Positions 4,946 to 5,984 of a DNA stretch of 5,984 nt are shown one piece after another. The stretch lies in contig JANWIS010000158.1 in assembly GCA_025449775.1 (NCBI GenBank), positions 1 to 5,984 of the forward strand, read 5' to 3'. Positions within the stretch are counted from its first letter, which is position 1, and the number at the start of each line of letters is the position of its first letter. Origin of the DNA: Ignavibacteriaceae bacterium. GTDB taxonomy: Bacteria > Bacteroidota > Ignavibacteria > Ignavibacteriales > Ignavibacteriaceae. The position numbers and the translations under genes are program-made. Below the pieces are notes generated by a model. That model saw nothing but the letters and a program-made list of their open reading frames with translations. It did no database searches and had not been told where the DNA came from.

Positions 4946-5984
4946 TTAATCTCCAAAAGCAATACCGACTGCACGTGCAGCTAGTACAGCTTGGTTCTCA
5001 GGCTTGACTAACTTTTGTTTTGAAATTGCATCTGCAATTCTTACATCTGTTATTTCATTTCCTCTTAATGAAGCCATCGAACCAAATTTTTTCTTTGAAG
5101 CTAACCCGATTGCATAAGCACCAAACTTAGTCGATAAAATTCTGTCGAATGGAGTCGGACTTCCTCCTCTCTGCAAATGTCCGAGAACAGTTACGCGTGT
5201 TTCTCTTCCAGTGTTCTTTTCAATATTCTCTGCAACAACTTTTCCAATTCCTCCAAGCTGGACCGGATCTGTTCTTTTTATATCTGTTCCTTTTGTTACC
5301 AATTCACCTCCGAGTGGTTTTGCACCTTCTGCAACACAAACAAGACTAAATCTTTTTCCCTGCAATTCTCTTTTATGAATTTTTTGATAAATACTTTCCC
5401 ATGAAAATGGAATTTCAGGAATAAGAATTATATCAGCTCCACCAGCTAATCCGCCATGAAGTGCAATCCAGCCGGCATATCTTCCCATCACTTCAACAAC
5501 AATAACACGGTGATGTGAAGAAGCAGTTGTATGTAATCGATCAAGTGCCATTGAAACCACATAAACAGCAGAGTCATGTCCAAAGGTCATATCAGTTGCA
5601 TCGAGATCATTATCAATAGTTTTTGGAACTCCAATTACATTTATTCCCATATCCATAAGTTTTTTACAGATATGCATCGTTCCATCACCTCCGATTGCAA
5701 TTACTGCATCAAGATCCCAAGATTTATAATTCCGTAAAACATTTTGTGATCTGTCTTGTATTTCAATCTTTTCATTTTTCTCTACTGGCCAATGGAATGG
5801 ATCACCTTTGTTTGAAGAGCCAAGTATTGTTCCGCCTCTTGAAAGAATCCCGGAAACATCTTCATTTCTAAGCTCATTTGCTTTTCCTTCAACAAAACCT
5901 TCGAAGCCATCAAGAATACCGAACACAGTCATTCCAAAATCCTGTGCCGGTTTAGTTACACCGCGAATAACTGCATTTAATCCC
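4946..5984 (-). CDS. pfkA: 6-phosphofructokinase, nearly complete (N-terminus outside window)
   Basis: The enzyme phosphorylates fructose 6-phosphate to fructose 1,6-bisphosphate in glycolysis. The frame is open to the right edge and begins GLNAVIRGVTKPAQDFGM, so only about 10-15 residues plus the start are missing; the ATG at 5932 is internal. Numbering from that Met, the motifs are GGDGT (81-85), PKTIDND (103-109, with catalytic Asp107 = E. coli Asp127), HHR (140-142), MGRYAGW (149-155), Glu202 (= E. coli 222) and GHLQRGGSP (251-259). Gly84 (= 104) favours ATP, while Lys104 (= 124) is the residue found in PPi enzymes and in some ATP enzymes of the group III type. There is an insertion of about 23 residues after Glu202 relative to E. 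coli PfkA. Several allosteric-site residues differ (E. coli Arg154 is His134, Lys211 is Gln191, Arg54 appears to be Asn23), so PEP/ADP control is probably absent. The phosphoryl donor cannot be settled by reading alone. Confidence 0.95.
   Translation of the reverse strand, partial: GLNAVIRGVTKPAQDFGMTVFGILDGFEGFVEGKANELRNEDVSGILSRGGTILGSSNKGDPFHWPVEKNEKIEIQDRSQNVLRNYKSWDLDAVIAIGGDGTMHICKKLMDMGINVIGVPKTIDNDLDATDMTFGHDSAVYVVSMALDRLHTTASSHHRVIVVEVMGRYAGWIALHGGLAGGADIILIPEIPFSWESIYQKIHKRELQGKRFSLVCVAEGAKPLGGELVTKGTDIKRTDPVQLGGIGKVVAENIEKNTGRETRVTVLGHLQRGGSPTPFDRILSTKFGAYAIGLASKKKFGSMASLRGNEITDVRIADAISKQKLVKPENQAVLAARAVGIAFGD

Noticed and set aside
5149..5404. Two plus-strand open frames opposite pfkA
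   Set aside because: They are antisense to conserved phosphofructokinase sequence, lack ribosome sites and have low-complexity composition.
1..5984. Search for a new multi-gene system, CRISPR array, mobile element or att site near the tRNAs
   Set aside because: I saw no integrase, transposase, terminal repeat, spaced direct repeats or duplicated tRNA 3' end. The genes are unrelated housekeeping and envelope functions in several separate transcription units.

Overview
The window is about 6 kb of AT-rich bacterial chromosome with ordinary housekeeping content. It holds two metabolic genes cut by the window edges (the end of a 2-oxoglutarate dehydrogenase E1 gene and most of a 6-phosphofructokinase gene), a small membrane-anchored MORN-repeat protein, a lone STAS-domain protein, a Wzi-like outer-membrane beta-barrel and three tRNA genes. 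The mix suggests a Gram-negative member of the Bacteroidota/Chlorobi group, possibly Ignavibacteria-like. The pointers are the SucA-type E1, the Wzi-family barrel, low GC, tRNAs without encoded CCA, and stable-RNA promoters that fit TTG ... TAnnTTTG. This placement is an inference; no 16S or other marker is present.

Layout: 1-944 (+) end of sucA. 955-1527 (-) MORN-repeat protein, converging on sucA across 10 bp that carry a short hairpin. 1528-2041 is a 514-bp divergent intergenic region with a possible sigma-54-like promoter and a small dyad. 2042-2440 (+) is the STAS protein. 2441-2730 is AT-rich non-coding DNA with a striking 13-bp perfect inverted repeat. 2731-2803 (+) tRNA-Gly(CCC) and 2863-2937 (+) tRNA-Val(TAC) follow. 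2969-4648 (-) is the Wzi-like protein. 4755-4783 is a strong terminator just after 4785-4859 (-) tRNA-Asp(GTC), which has its own well-formed promoter at 4887-4917. 4946-5984 (-) is phosphofructokinase, running off the right edge.

The genes do not form one pathway or operon. SucA serves the TCA cycle and PfkA serves glycolysis. The STAS protein would act in a partner-switching regulatory circuit whose kinase and phosphatase are not here. The Wzi-like protein and the MORN protein belong to the cell envelope. I found no sign of a mobile element, CRISPR array, defence system or other novel multi-gene system. The points most worth a second look are the matched promoter geometry of tRNA-Asp and tRNA-Val, the 13-bp inverted repeat after the STAS gene, the possible sigma-54 promoter in front of it, and the mixed active-site signature of the phosphofructokinase.
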